Positions 17,828-26,361 of a DNA stretch of 64,000 nucleotides are shown here, piece by piece. Within the stretch, counting starts at the first letter, position 1, and every line of letters begins with the position of its first letter. Both the position numbers and the translations under genes were made by a program. The notes below the pieces were generated by a model, which ran no database searches, was not told the origin of the DNA, and worked only from the letters and a program-made list of their open reading frames with translations. Origin of the DNA: Haloarcula ordinaria (GTDB lineage: Archaea; Halobacteriota; Halobacteria; Halobacteriales; Haloarculaceae); the NCBI RefSeq assembly GCF_029338275.1, contig NZ_CP119789.1:434001-498000 (forward strand), given 5' to 3'.

Positions 17828-18217
17828 CTACGCGACCGGTTCGCGCCAGTGGACGATGGCGGTCCCCACGACGAACGCGTCGTCGCCCGCGGCGTTCCGG
17901 CGGAACTGGAGGGTGTTCTCGCCCTCCCTGAGGTGGTCGGCCTCGAGCGTGTCCATCCAGTACTGCCACCGGTCGGCCGTCGCGATGTCGAACCCAGAGA
18001 GCGAGGCCCCGTTGACGAGGATTTCGTGCCCGTAGTCGCCGACGTCGAACACCTGCATCTCGACGTAGGGGTCACGGGGGTCGGCCGTCGGCACCTCGAA
18101 GGTCCGGACGTCCGTCTCGTCGCCGGTGAACTCGGCCCAGGGGACGTCGAGTGAGTCGACCGTCGGGCCGAGGTGTTGCTGGAACGTACAGCGTGCGTAG
18201 TTCGCGCGATGGGGCAT
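17828..18217 (-). CDS. Uncharacterised haloarchaeal beta-rich protein
   Basis: 129-residue acidic soluble protein with no signal peptide. The composition and alternating pattern suggest a beta sandwich; the stretch around LREGENTLQFRRN resembles strands of galactose-binding-like carbohydrate modules (weak inference). ATG at 18217 sits behind a strong TATA box at 18238-18248. It is followed by thermosome gene 1 on the same strand after a 176-bp gap carrying palindromes and a second TATA-like element. No function assigned. Confidence 0.7.
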   Translation of the reverse strand: MPHRANYARCTFQQHLGPTVDSLDVPWAEFTGDETDVRTFEVPTADPRDPYVEMQVFDVGDYGHEILVNGASLSGFDIATADRWQYWMDTLEADHLREGENTLQFRRNAAGDDAFVVGTAIVHWREPVA

Positions 18218-18237
18218 ACTCGACCTGTCGCTCGGGA

Positions 18238-18249
18238 GATATATAAACG
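18238..18249 (-). promoter_or_regulatory. TATA box of the 17828-18217 gene
   Basis: On the minus strand CGTTTATATATC lies about 21-32 bases before the ATG at 18217, a strong haloarchaeal core promoter. Confidence 0.6.
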
Positions 18250-18279
18250 GGTCCCCGTCCCACCCTCCGGCGCGACGAG

Positions 18280-18591
18280 TTAGGTCCCCTCGCGTCGGTA
18301 CCGGGCGATGAGCAGCGTCCCGACGCGGGCGGCGGTGTAGAGCGCCGCCGTCACGAACGTGAGTCCGACCACGAGCGGCCAGAGGAACTCGACCCGCGCG
18401 AGGAGTTCGTACACCAGCTGCAACTGTTCGATGCCGAAGATGCGCAGCAGGACGGTCAGGGCGGAGAGCAACACGGTCACGGCGAGGGCCAGGACCAGCC
18501 AGAACCCGAAGATGCCGGCGAGGACGGCCGCCTCGCCCAGCACCCAGCGGAGCCGGTCCGGGACGGTGCCGGTGAGCGGGTGTGACGTCAT
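18280..18591 (-). CDS. Small membrane protein, about two TM segments
   Basis: 103-residue protein with two long hydrophobic regions (about residues 17-47 and 66-93) and a basic C-terminus (RYRREGT), typical of small inner-membrane proteins. No recognisable family. It lies upstream of the 18217 gene on the same strand, but the TATA box between them suggests separate transcription. The ATG is at 18591. Confidence 0.6.
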   Translation of the reverse strand: MTSHPLTGTVPDRLRWVLGEAAVLAGIFGFWLVLALAVTVLLSALTVLLRIFGIEQLQLVYELLARVEFLWPLVVGLTFVTAALYTAARVGTLLIARYRREGT

Positions 18592-18694
18592 GGTCGTCGG
18601 TTGCCGAGCCGGTACAAAAACCGTGGCGGACGCCCACACGACAGTTTGAGCGTCGCTCCGGTCGAGACTGCCACGGCAGCGGCGTGGCGGTAAC

Positions 18695-18707
18695 GGATTT
18701 ATTATCG
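18695..18707 (+). promoter_or_regulatory. TATA box of the DUF460 gene
   Basis: GGATTTATTATC lies about 20-32 bases before the GTG start at 18727, which supports that GTG as the true near-leaderless start. Confidence 0.5.
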
Positions 18708-18726
18708 CTGACTCCCTATCACGGGT

Positions 18727-20706
18727 GTGAACCGCACGGCAGCGCTCGACGCCGTCGTCTTCGGGGTGGACATCCAGAGCGGTGACGTCCGCGGGGACGC
18801 GCCGTCCTACGCGCTGGTGGTGTTCGACGGCGAGAGCATCGAGCGGGACGTCGTCTCGCGACGGCGACTGCGACGGCAGATCGAGAGCGACGAACCGGCC
18901 ATCGTCGCGACGGACAACATGTACGAGCTGGCCGCCGACAAGGACCAGCTGATACACTTCCTGGGCTCGCTCCCGGACGAGACGAAGCTGGTCCAGGTGA
19001 CCGGCGACGAGCGACCCGAACCGCTCTCGCGGGTCGCGAAGCGCCACGGCGTCCCCTACGGCAAGAACCCGATGGAGGAGGCCGAAGCCGCCGCCCACCT
19101 CGCCGCCGCAAGCGTCGGCCAGGAGGTGTCGGCCTTCACCGACACCACCGAGGTGAAGGTCGCTCGCGGCCGCTCGACCGGCAAGGGCGGCTGGTCCGAG
19201 GACCGCTACACCCGGCGCATCCACGGGTCGGTGAAGAAGCGCGCCCGCGAGGTCGAATCGGAACTCGACGCCGCCGGCCTGGAGTACGAGCGCGACGTGA
19301 CCGAGAAGTACGGCGGCTTCTCGAACGCGATCTTCCGCGTGGAAGCGCGCCCCCAGGATATCCCGGTATCGACCGAGCGCTCGGGCGACGTCCGCATCGA
19401 AATCGAACGGATGCGCCGCGACGGCATCGAGTTCCGCCCGCTCGCGAAGCGTCGCGACCACGTCGTCGTCGGCGTCGACCCCGGTACTACCACCGCCGTC
19501 GCCGTCGTCAGCCTGGACGGCAGCGTGCTCGACGTCTACTCCTCGCGGACCAACGACACCGCCGACGTCACCGAGTGGATAATCGAACACGGCCGGCCGG
19601 TCGTCGTCGCCGCGGACGTGACGCCGATGCCAGAGACCGTCGAGAAACTCCGGCGGTCGTTCAGCGCCGCCGGGTGGGAGCCCGAACGGGACCTGCCGGT
19701 CGACGAGAAGAAACACCGGACCCGCGAGGCGGCCTACGACAACGACCACGAGCGGGACGCGATGGCCGCCGCCCTCTACGCCTTCGACGCCCACGAGAGC
19801 CAGTTCGAACGCGTCGCCGAGAAGGTCCCGCCCCGTCACGAGGTCGGTCGGGTCGTCGCCCGCGTCGTCGCCGGCGAGGAATCCGTCGAGAGCGTCCTCC
19901 GCGACCTGGACGGCGACGAGGCGGAGGAGTCAGAGACGACGGCCCACGAGCCGCGGGAGCTGTCCCCCGAGGAGAAGCGCATCAAGCGCCTGGAGGCCCG
20001 GACCGAACGCCTCGAGTCGAAGGTCGAGGAGCTCAAGACGACCATCAAGCGGAAGGACGACCAGCTCGCCGAGAAGGACAAGCAACTGGAGAAGGCCCGC
20101 AGCGAGGGCCGCCGGGAGGTGCGGAAAGACCGCGAGGTCACCCGGCTCCAGCGGCGCAACGAGGCGCTCGAACGCGACGTCGAGACCGAGCGGGAGAAAC
20201 GCGAGGCGCTCGCGGACAAACTGGAGCGGCTGAAATCGCTCTGGAAGCTCGACCACTCGAACTTCGCCGACGTCTCGGAGCAACAGGAGGGGCTGGTCCC
20301 GGTGAAGGTCGTCGACCAGTTCACGCGTGACGCCATCGACGACGCCGACGAGCGATTCGGGCTCGTCAGGGACGACATCGTCCTGCTCCGCGACGCCTCG
20401 GGCGCGGGGCGTTCGACCGCCCAGCGCCTGGCCGACATCGACCCCCGCGTCGTCCTGCGCAACGGGAACCTCTCGGACGCGGCCGACGAGGTGCTGTTCG
20501 AGAACGAGGTGCCCGTCGCGCCCGCCGACCTGGTCACCGTCCAGGAGGTCGACGAACTGGCCATCGCCCGCGAACACGAAGTCGAGGACGCCGTCGCCGA
20601 CTGGGAGCGCCGCGCCGAGGAGCGCAAGAAGGAGCGGAAGACCGAGATGGTCGACCAGATAATCAGCGAACACCGGGCCGACCGGCCGGCGAGCGGCGAG
20701 AACTGA
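18727..20706 (+). CDS. DUF460 protein, RNase H/RuvC-fold nuclease-like with coiled coil
   Basis: 659-residue archaeal protein. Segments: N-terminal domain beginning VVFGVDIQSGD (about residues 10-20); a central RNase H-like domain with VVGVDPGTTTAVAVV (about 248-262) and, later, DNDHERDAMAAALYA (about 338-352), where Asp residues would sit as metal ligands; a long charged coiled coil (about 410-510); and a C-terminal domain followed by another basic helix. This layout matches the archaeal DUF460 family, compared with RuvC/YqgF-like resolvases, but no substrate is established. GTG start supported by the promoter. Confidence 0.85.
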   Translation: MNRTAALDAVVFGVDIQSGDVRGDAPSYALVVFDGESIERDVVSRRRLRRQIESDEPAIVATDNMYELAADKDQLIHFLGSLPDETKLVQVTGDERPEPLSRVAKRHGVPYGKNPMEEAEAAAHLAAASVGQEVSAFTDTTEVKVARGRSTGKGGWSEDRYTRRIHGSVKKRAREVESELDAAGLEYERDVTEKYGGFSNAIFRVEARPQDIPVSTERSGDVRIEIERMRRDGIEFRPLAKRRDHVVVGVDPGTTTAVAVVSLDGSVLDVYSSRTNDTADVTEWIIEHGRPVVVAADVTPMPETVEKLRRSFSAAGWEPERDLPVDEKKHRTREAAYDNDHERDAMAAALYAFDAHESQFERVAEKVPPRHEVGRVVARVVAGEESVESVLRDLDGDEAEESETTAHEPRELSPEEKRIKRLEARTERLESKVEELKTTIKRKDDQLAEKDKQLEKARSEGRREVRKDREVTRLQRRNEALERDVETEREKREALADKLERLKSLWKLDHSNFADVSEQQEGLVPVKVVDQFTRDAIDDADERFGLVRDDIVLLRDASGAGRSTAQRLADIDPRVVLRNGNLSDAADEVLFENEVPVAPADLVTVQEVDELAIAREHEVEDAVADWERRAEERKKERKTEMVDQIISEHRADRPASGEN

Positions 20707-20776
20707 CCGGCGGCCCGGTCGGGTCGGTAACAGTTACAGAGGTGACAGGTGAGCGACGTTAAGAGTCGTGTCCGGA

Positions 20777-21016
20777 TTACATCCCGCCCATACCGCCGCC
20801 ACCCATACCACCGCCGCCCATGCCGCCACCGCCCATCCCGCCGAGGCCGAACGCCCCGAGGAGGCTCGTGACCAGGCCGTAGACGATGAGACCGACGCCG
20901 CCGACGACCAGCGCCAGGCCGGCGGCGAGGATGAGGTTCTGCCAGGCGACGAGACTGATACCGCCGAGCAGCACGACGACGCCAGCGAGACCCACGGTGC
21001 CGAGTTTGTCGAGCAT
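20777..21016 (-). CDS. Small membrane protein with a Gly-Gly-Met repeat tail
   Basis: 79-residue protein with two hydrophobic segments (about residues 7-27 and 31-55) followed by a tail of GGGGM repeats ending GGMGGM. The tail closely resembles the flexible C-termini of the two thermosome subunits encoded on either side in this window. ATG at 21016 (MLDKLG) is chosen over an upstream GTG at 21043. The membrane part resembles a common haloarchaeal two-TM family of unknown function; the long Met-rich tail is the unusual part. Confidence 0.7.
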   Translation of the reverse strand: MLDKLGTVGLAGVVVLLGGISLVAWQNLILAAGLALVVGGVGLIVYGLVTSLLGAFGLGGMGGGGMGGGGMGGGGMGGM

Positions 21017-21061
21017 GTCTCTCAACGGTCCGTGTGGCACCAAAAGCTCCTCGGTCCCGAA

Positions 21062-21475
21062 TCAGCGGGCGAACTCGGTGTCGACGTTCTGCGCGGCCGC
21101 GACCATCTCCGCGACGGCGTCCTGCCGGCGCAGCAGCGTCATCGTGTTGCCCTCGATGTCGAAGGTCCCGTCCATCACGGCCTCCGAGACGTCGAGGGTG
21201 CCGCTGAGCATCGCCGACCAGGCGTCGAAGGGGCCCCGGAGCACGAAGTCGTAGCCGCCGTCGGCCTCGGCCAGGCTCGCGGCCGTGCACGTCCCGTCCT
21301 CGATGTCGACGTGGAAGGCGAGCAAGTCACCGTCGTCGCGCCCGTCGTCGCGAATCTCGAAGCGGAAGGCGGCATCGAACCCCTCCGCGGCCGCGGCGAA
21401 CTGCTCGCGGTCGTTGATTCGCTCGCGCCAGGCGGCGACCCACTCCTCGGCGTCGGTCGGCAACGTGTACGTCAT
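21062..21475 (-). CDS. SCP2 sterol-carrier-like protein
   Basis: 137-residue soluble acidic protein. The pattern of a helical N-terminus followed by strands (FRFEIRDDG, LAFHVDIEDGTC, YDFVLRGPFDAW) and the final helix resembles the SCP2 fold, a hydrophobic-ligand carrier. The SGTLDVSEAVMDGTFDIEG stretch is typical of SCP2 proteins. No partner is evident. ATG at 21475 is taken because the preceding in-frame residues are Pro/Lys-rich and not conserved-looking. Confidence 0.7.
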   Translation of the reverse strand: MTYTLPTDAEEWVAAWRERINDREQFAAAAEGFDAAFRFEIRDDGRDDGDLLAFHVDIEDGTCTAASLAEADGGYDFVLRGPFDAWSAMLSGTLDVSEAVMDGTFDIEGNTMTLLRRQDAVAEMVAAAQNVDTEFAR

Positions 21476-21617
21476 TGTCGGGGGGTGGGCCGGTCGGCCC
21501 TTGGGCTTTGTCACTTCTCATCGGGGGGCGAGACAGCCAGGCCGACCCCGTCAGGGGTGGCTTGCGGCCCGAACGAACCTCGCAGAAACTAAACCTCCCG
21601 GGGTCGAACGGTGAGAT

Positions 21618-21905
21618 ATGAGCGACAACGACGGCCGGAAGGACCTGCGGATGCCCGACGACAGCGAGGTGTTCGCTGTCGTGACCAACATGCTCGGTGC
21701 GAATCGCGTCAAAGTACGCTGCATGGACGGGGTCGAGCGGACCGCTCGCATCCCGGGCAAGATGCAGAAACGCATCTGGATCCGCGAGGACGACGTCGTG
21801 CTCGTCGAGCCGTGGGACTGGCAGGACGAGAAAGCGGACATCACGTGGCGCTACGAGAAGCAGGAGGCAGACCAGCTGCGCGAGGAGGGACACATCCAGG
21901 AGTAG
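21618..21905 (+). CDS. eif1A: Translation initiation factor aIF1A
   Basis: OB-fold (S1-like) factor that binds the A site of the small ribosomal subunit during initiation, 95 residues. The central block [15 protein letters not shown] followed by [16 protein letters not shown] is the family hallmark, and [10 protein letters not shown] closes the OB fold. First gene of a set with RIO1 (21949) and a Dim2-like KH protein (24515), an association common in archaeal genomes. The gap to RIO1 is 43 bases. Confidence 0.96.
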   Translation: MSDNDGRKDLRMPDDSEVFAVVTNMLGANRVKVRCMDGVERTARIPGKMQKRIWIREDDVVLVEPWDWQDEKADITWRYEKQEADQLREEGHIQE

Positions 21906-21948
21906 TCCCACTGATGGACCCCGCCACAGCGCCGACAGAGGAGGACAC

Positions 21949-22887
21949 GTGACCGACGGCGAGGCCGAGTTCGGCCTGCTCGACACCGACGAGGCCGACG
22001 CTCCGGGCGACGAGTGGGAGGAACTCGACGTCTCCGACACGGAGGCCGACCGTATCGCCCGGAAGCGGGACCGCAAGTTCAACGAGTTCCGCAAGCGAAT
22101 CAAGGACGCAGACCAGTTCAAGGTCGAGGCCAGCGTCTTCGACGACGCCACCTACGGCGCGCTCTACAAGTTAGTCCAGGACGGCCACATCGATGCCTTC
22201 GGTGGCCCCATCTCGACGGGCAAGGAGGCCAACGTCTACACCGCCCTGGCGGGCGACCACGAGGTCGCGGTGAAGGTCTACCGCATCAACGCCTCCGATT
22301 TCAAGGACATGCGGGGCTACCTCGACGGCGACCCCCGCTTCGAGGGCATCGGCTCGGACAAGAAGAAGGTCGTCACCGCCTGGGTCCGCAAGGAGTCCTC
22401 GAACCTCAAGCGGGCGCGCCGGGCGGGCGTCCGGACGCCCGAACCTATCGCCGTCGAGCGAAACGTCCTGGTGATGGAGTACCTGGGCACCGAGGAGGGG
22501 CGGGCCAAGCGTCTCAACGAGGTCCACATCGAGAACCCCGAGACCGCCTACGAGGTCGTCAAGGAGTACATGCGGCGGCTCTACGACGCCGGCCTCGTCC
22601 ACGGCGACCTCTCGGAGTACAACGTCGTCTTCCACGAGGGGCAACTCTACATCATCGACCTCGGGCAGGCCGTCACCGTCTACCACCCGAACGCCGAGGA
22701 GTTCTTAGAGCGGGACTGCCGGAACGTCGCGAACTTCTTCGCCCGACAGGGCGTCGACACCACGCCGGAGGACCTGCTGGCGTACGTCCGCGAGTTCGCC
22801 ACGCCGCGGGACGACGAGGACACCGCACCGGGCAGCGACGACGACGCGGTGCCACAGGGGACGCCCGCCGACCGCCGCGAGGAGTAG
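21949..22887 (+). CDS. rio1: RIO1-type serine/threonine protein kinase
   Basis: Atypical kinase/ATPase needed for late maturation of the small ribosomal subunit. The 312-residue protein has the nucleotide loop STGKEANVYTA, the ATP-binding Lys in VAVKVYR, the catalytic HGDLSEYNVVF (Asp and Asn) and the metal-binding IIDLGQAV. Start: GTG at 21949 gives VTDGEAEFGLL; an ATG at 21914 is out of frame and its reading ends across this GTG. The C-terminal 40 residues are acidic and disordered-looking. Confidence 0.95.
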   Translation: MTDGEAEFGLLDTDEADAPGDEWEELDVSDTEADRIARKRDRKFNEFRKRIKDADQFKVEASVFDDATYGALYKLVQDGHIDAFGGPISTGKEANVYTALAGDHEVAVKVYRINASDFKDMRGYLDGDPRFEGIGSDKKKVVTAWVRKESSNLKRARRAGVRTPEPIAVERNVLVMEYLGTEEGRAKRLNEVHIENPETAYEVVKEYMRRLYDAGLVHGDLSEYNVVFHEGQLYIIDLGQAVTVYHPNAEEFLERDCRNVANFFARQGVDTTPEDLLAYVREFATPRDDEDTAPGSDDDAVPQGTPADRREE

Positions 22888-22925
22888 GGGCAAAACCCTA
22901 AGTCCCGGACCTCTCGACTGAGTGT

Positions 22926-24443
22926 ATGGACGCGTGGCGAAACCCCGTCCCGTCGCGGGTCCGCTCCTGGATTCGACAGCGGGTCGCCATCGACGCGCGG
23001 GCGCTGGGCGTCTTCCGGGTCCTGCTGGGGTCGTTGCTCGTCCTCGATATCCTCCTGCGGGCGCGTGACCTCGGAGCGCACTACAGCGACAGCGGCGTGT
23101 TCCCCCGGTCGGCGGCCATCCAGCAGTACGACCCGCTCTCGCTGCATCTGGTGGCCGGCGACGTGCCGGAACTCGCCGTCCTCTTCGCCCTCCAGGCGCT
23201 CGTGGCCGTCGTCTTCCTCGTCGGCTACCGGACGCGCTTGGCGACGCTCGCGACCTGGGTACTCTGGCTCTCCTTACACGCTCGCTTCCCGCTCGTGCTC
23301 AACGGCGGCGACACCCTGCTTCGCCTGTCACTGTTCTGGTCGCTGTTCGTCCCACTGGGCGCGCGGTTCTCCGTCGACGCCCTCCATCGCGAGGCCCCGC
23401 CCGAGACGGTCAGTTCGCTCGGGACCGCCGCGCTGCTGGGCCAGGTCCTGTTCATGTACGGCACCAACGTCGCGTTGAAGCACATGGGGGTCATCTGGCG
23501 GGCGGGCGACGGGCTGACCTACACCCTCCAGCTCGGGCACTTCATCACCCCCTTCGGTGAGTTCCTGAGCACGCTCCCACTGGTGACGACGGCGCTGGGC
23601 TACGCCGTGTACGTCCTCTGGACGCTGTCGCCGGGCTTGCTCCTGCTGACTGGATGGCGGCGAGCAGCGCTCACGGCGGCGTTCATGGCGATGCACGTCG
23701 GGATGGCGCTCTCGATGCACCTCGGACTGTTCCCGTTCGTCGTCGTCACGACGTTGCTCCTCTTCCTCCCGCCGACGGTGTGGGACCGCCTGCTGCCGGC
23801 GAACCGGGTCGAGCGTGTGCGGGAGTGGGTGCAGACCACTGGCATCCTGGCGTGGGCCCGCGGACTGTACCCGACGGCGTCGCCCCCCGACCGGTTCGAC
23901 GACGTGCGCCGGACGCTACGGGTCCTCGCTGCCGTCGTCGTCGTGGTGTCGGTGCTGTTCGTCGGGCTCTACAACGCCCAGGTGCTGACCAATCGGGCGG
24001 ACGTCGGCCCGCAGGACACGGTCCCCGAGCCACTGGAGACCTACGGCGAGCGGGCGTTCTTGACCCAGCACTGGACGATGTTCGCGCCGGACCCGCTGCG
24101 GCAGACCGGCTGGTACCGCCTGCCCGGCCGCCTGGCGAACGGGACCACCGTCGACGTCGCCCGTGGCGGTCCGGTCACCGAAGGGCGGCCCGAAGAGCTG
24201 TCCGACGACCTGGCGGTCCAGTACCCCAACCAGCGCTGGCGCAAGTACACGAGCAACCTGCGCGAGTCGGGCTACCGCGACGAACGGCAGCTGTTCCTCG
24301 AGTACCACTGCGAGCGGTGGGACCGGAATCACGAGGTCGCGCTCGAGCGCGTGGCGTTCGAGTACGTCACGCTCCGGACGACCAAGAACGGGACCGTCCG
24401 GCAGGGGACGAGCCGGCTGGCCAGCCATCAGTGTGGTGCGTGA
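22926..24443 (+). CDS. HTTM domain membrane protein (vitamin K-dependent gamma-carboxylase-like)
   Basis: 505-residue integral membrane protein of the HTTM family, the transmembrane part shared with vitamin K-dependent gamma-carboxylases. Hallmarks: RALGVFRVLLGSLLVLDIL near the N-terminus, YSDSGVFPR, the HARFPLVLNGGD loop, and several TM helices through about residue 345; the remaining 160 residues are a soluble C-terminal region with TQHWTMFAPDPLR. Prokaryotic members have no firm function. It interrupts the aIF1A-RIO1-KH set with gaps of only 38 and 71 bases. Confidence 0.88.
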   Translation: MDAWRNPVPSRVRSWIRQRVAIDARALGVFRVLLGSLLVLDILLRARDLGAHYSDSGVFPRSAAIQQYDPLSLHLVAGDVPELAVLFALQALVAVVFLVGYRTRLATLATWVLWLSLHARFPLVLNGGDTLLRLSLFWSLFVPLGARFSVDALHREAPPETVSSLGTAALLGQVLFMYGTNVALKHMGVIWRAGDGLTYTLQLGHFITPFGEFLSTLPLVTTALGYAVYVLWTLSPGLLLLTGWRRAALTAAFMAMHVGMALSMHLGLFPFVVVTTLLLFLPPTVWDRLLPANRVERVREWVQTTGILAWARGLYPTASPPDRFDDVRRTLRVLAAVVVVVSVLFVGLYNAQVLTNRADVGPQDTVPEPLETYGERAFLTQHWTMFAPDPLRQTGWYRLPGRLANGTTVDVARGGPVTEGRPEELSDDLAVQYPNQRWRKYTSNLRESGYRDERQLFLEYHCERWDRNHEVALERVAFEYVTLRTTKNGTVRQGTSRLASHQCGA

Positions 24444-24471
24444 GACCCGGTCTCGTGACAAGGTCCATCGC

Positions 24472-24484
24472 CGAAGTTTTAAAC
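24472..24484 (+). promoter_or_regulatory. TATA box of the KH protein gene
   Basis: CGAAGTTTTAAAC lies about 31-43 bases before the ATG at 24515. It gives the KH gene its own transcription start inside the cluster, downstream of the inserted membrane protein gene. Confidence 0.5.
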
Positions 24485-24514
24485 ACGCTGAACGCCCTAC
24501 GAGCAGGTATACTT

Positions 24515-25063
24515 ATGCAACACGTGAAGATTCCGCAGGACCGCATCGGTGTGCTCATCGGCGAGGGCGGTGAGACGATGCGCGAGATAGAGGAGCGAGC
24601 GGAGGTGCGTCTCGACATCGACTCCGAGGACGGGTCGGTCAAAGTCGAGTCGGTCGGCGACCCCGTGACGGCGCTGAAGGGGCCGGACATCGTGAAGGCC
24701 ATCGGCCGTGGCTTCGCCCCCGAAGACGCCATGCGGCTGCTCGACCACGACCTGATGATGTTCGAGATGATCGATATCGAGGCGGCCTCGCGCAACAAGA
24801 ACGACCTCCGGCGGCACAAGGGGCGCCTCATCGGCGAGGGCGGGCGTACCCGGGAACTGATGCAGGAGCTGACCGGCGCGGCCGTCGTCATCTACGGGTC
24901 GACACTCGCGATCATCGGCGGCCCCGAACAGGTCGACGCCGTCCGCGAGGCCGTCGAGATGCTGCTCGACGGCGCCCCACACGGCTCAGTCTACTCGTTC
25001 CTGGAGCGCAAGCACAACGAGATGAAGCACAAAGAGCTCGAGTATCACCAGTTCACCGGGTGA
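24515..25063 (+). CDS. KH domain RNA-binding protein, Dim2/Pno1-like
   Basis: 182-residue protein with two KH-type modules, recognised by their GxxG loops in RIGVLIGEGGETMR (residues 10-23) and RLIGEGGRTRELMQE (about 108-122). It corresponds to the archaeal Dim2/Pno1 homologue, which binds the 3' region of 16S rRNA during small-subunit assembly and pairs functionally with aIF1A and RIO1. Full length. A separate promoter is visible upstream. Confidence 0.92.
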   Translation: MQHVKIPQDRIGVLIGEGGETMREIEERAEVRLDIDSEDGSVKVESVGDPVTALKGPDIVKAIGRGFAPEDAMRLLDHDLMMFEMIDIEAASRNKNDLRRHKGRLIGEGGRTRELMQELTGAAVVIYGSTLAIIGGPEQVDAVREAVEMLLDGAPHGSVYSFLERKHNEMKHKELEYHQFTG

Positions 25064-25162
25064 CCGCGTAGTCAGTAGGCCCCCGGCACTGTCGTCGGCC
25101 CGGCAGTTCTGACCGCCGTAACATATAACGCTGCAGACGGTCAACTACGCTGGAGTACAACC

Positions 25163-26224
25163 GTGTCCAACGAAACCGACGGGCCGGCGGACACCGACAG
25201 GGAGACGAGCCAGACCGTCAACGAGGTGATGGACCGGCTCGAGGAGGTCCGTGCGGCGGAGCGCGAGCGGGCCGAGGCACCCACCGACGGCGTCTTGCTT
25301 GACCAGTTACAGGAAGTCGAAGAGCGGCTGCTCGCCTTCGGCGAGGCACTGGGCGGCGACATCGACGACGTCACCGACCTCCCCTTCACCGAGGAGGCGG
25401 GCCTCGACCACATGCCCGAGCCGCTGTACGTCCGCCACGACACGGAGATGCTGAACCAGGTGACCTCCTGGCTGCTCCAGGACCAGCACATCGGCCTGGT
25501 GAGCCCCTACGGGTCGGGTAAATCGGCGTTTCGCGAGATCGTCCTTCGCGACCTCTCGAAACACGACGACTTCGTGGTTACGCACCTCGACAACCCCCGC
25601 GAGACGACGGCCAGACAGCTGTACCAGACGGTGCTGACGGCGGCGTACTCGGCGGGCTACTCGGTCGACCCGAAGCACTACTCGCAGGTCCGAAACGGCA
25701 TCCCGTGGGCCACTGCCGACACCAAGCAGGCCGTCCACGAGGTGATGGGGCGCATCCGGCGGGACGACAAGACGCTGTTGCTCGTCGTCGACGAGATAGA
25801 GGTCCTGGAGGTGGACCTCCTCTCGCCGCTGCAGGTCGCGGGGGACGCCGGCGTCAGACTGTTCCTGACCGGGACCCCCGAGGGCAAGCGACGGGTCGCC
25901 GAAATCAGGGGGACGCTCGACTCGCGGCTCCGCTACTACGAGAACATCGCCCCCTTCGGCCCGGACGACATCGAGGAGTACGTCGCGCGCTCGCTCGCGT
26001 ACTTCCGCGACGAACCCTACCGGGGCGAGACGCCGGACCTGTTCACCCGGGCGGCCATCGAGGACATCCACGAGCACACCGAGGGGAACCCGCGCGAGGT
26101 CCGCATCGACTGTCGGGAACTGTTCACGCGCGCGGCGTTCGTCTGGTATCGGACCGGACAGGACGTCGACCGGATCAAGATAACCCCCGAGTTGCGGAAC
26201 CGTCGGTTCGGGATGGGGCGCTGA
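25163..26224 (+). CDS. Orc1/Cdc6-like AAA+ ATPase
   Basis: 353-residue AAA+ protein. An N-terminal charged helical region (residues 1-80) precedes the ATPase core with Walker A SPYGSGKSAF (about 115-124) and Walker B LLLVVDEIE (about 205-213). A sensor-like TGTPEGKRR and a final helical lid follow. It looks like the compact Orc1/Cdc6 relatives of archaea but lacks an obvious winged-helix domain, so origin binding is doubtful; a helicase- or partner-regulating ATPase is equally possible. GTG start at 25163. Confidence 0.78.
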   Translation: MSNETDGPADTDRETSQTVNEVMDRLEEVRAAERERAEAPTDGVLLDQLQEVEERLLAFGEALGGDIDDVTDLPFTEEAGLDHMPEPLYVRHDTEMLNQVTSWLLQDQHIGLVSPYGSGKSAFREIVLRDLSKHDDFVVTHLDNPRETTARQLYQTVLTAAYSAGYSVDPKHYSQVRNGIPWATADTKQAVHEVMGRIRRDDKTLLLVVDEIEVLEVDLLSPLQVAGDAGVRLFLTGTPEGKRRVAEIRGTLDSRLRYYENIAPFGPDDIEEYVARSLAYFRDEPYRGETPDLFTRAAIEDIHEHTEGNPREVRIDCRELFTRAAFVWYRTGQDVDRIKITPELRNRRFGMGR

Positions 26225-26361
26225 CCCCGGCCGATTCCCCGCTGAGACCGCTCGACCGGCGGTCTGGGCGGTAAAGCGCGTATATAAACCCACCACGTCA
26301 CGGAGTGCCACACCTCTGCGAGTAGGGGACTACCGCCGGTTCCCTCGCCCGCCACCAAAAC

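Noticed and set aside
15810..18035. Very long plus-strand open frame opposite thermosome 1
   Set aside because: It is the low-complexity complement of the chaperonin gene and of its flank; codon use and repeated Val/Asp/Gly/Leu patterns are those of an antisense shadow.
21914..21952. 12-codon frame (ATG 21914) overlapping the rio1 start
   Set aside because: Too short and without supporting signal; its only relevance is that it is out of frame with rio1 and so cannot be the rio1 start.
25163..26224. The AAA+ ATPase as part of a defence system
   Set aside because: No nuclease, toxin or sensor partner adjoins it; neighbours are housekeeping genes, so defence is not supported.
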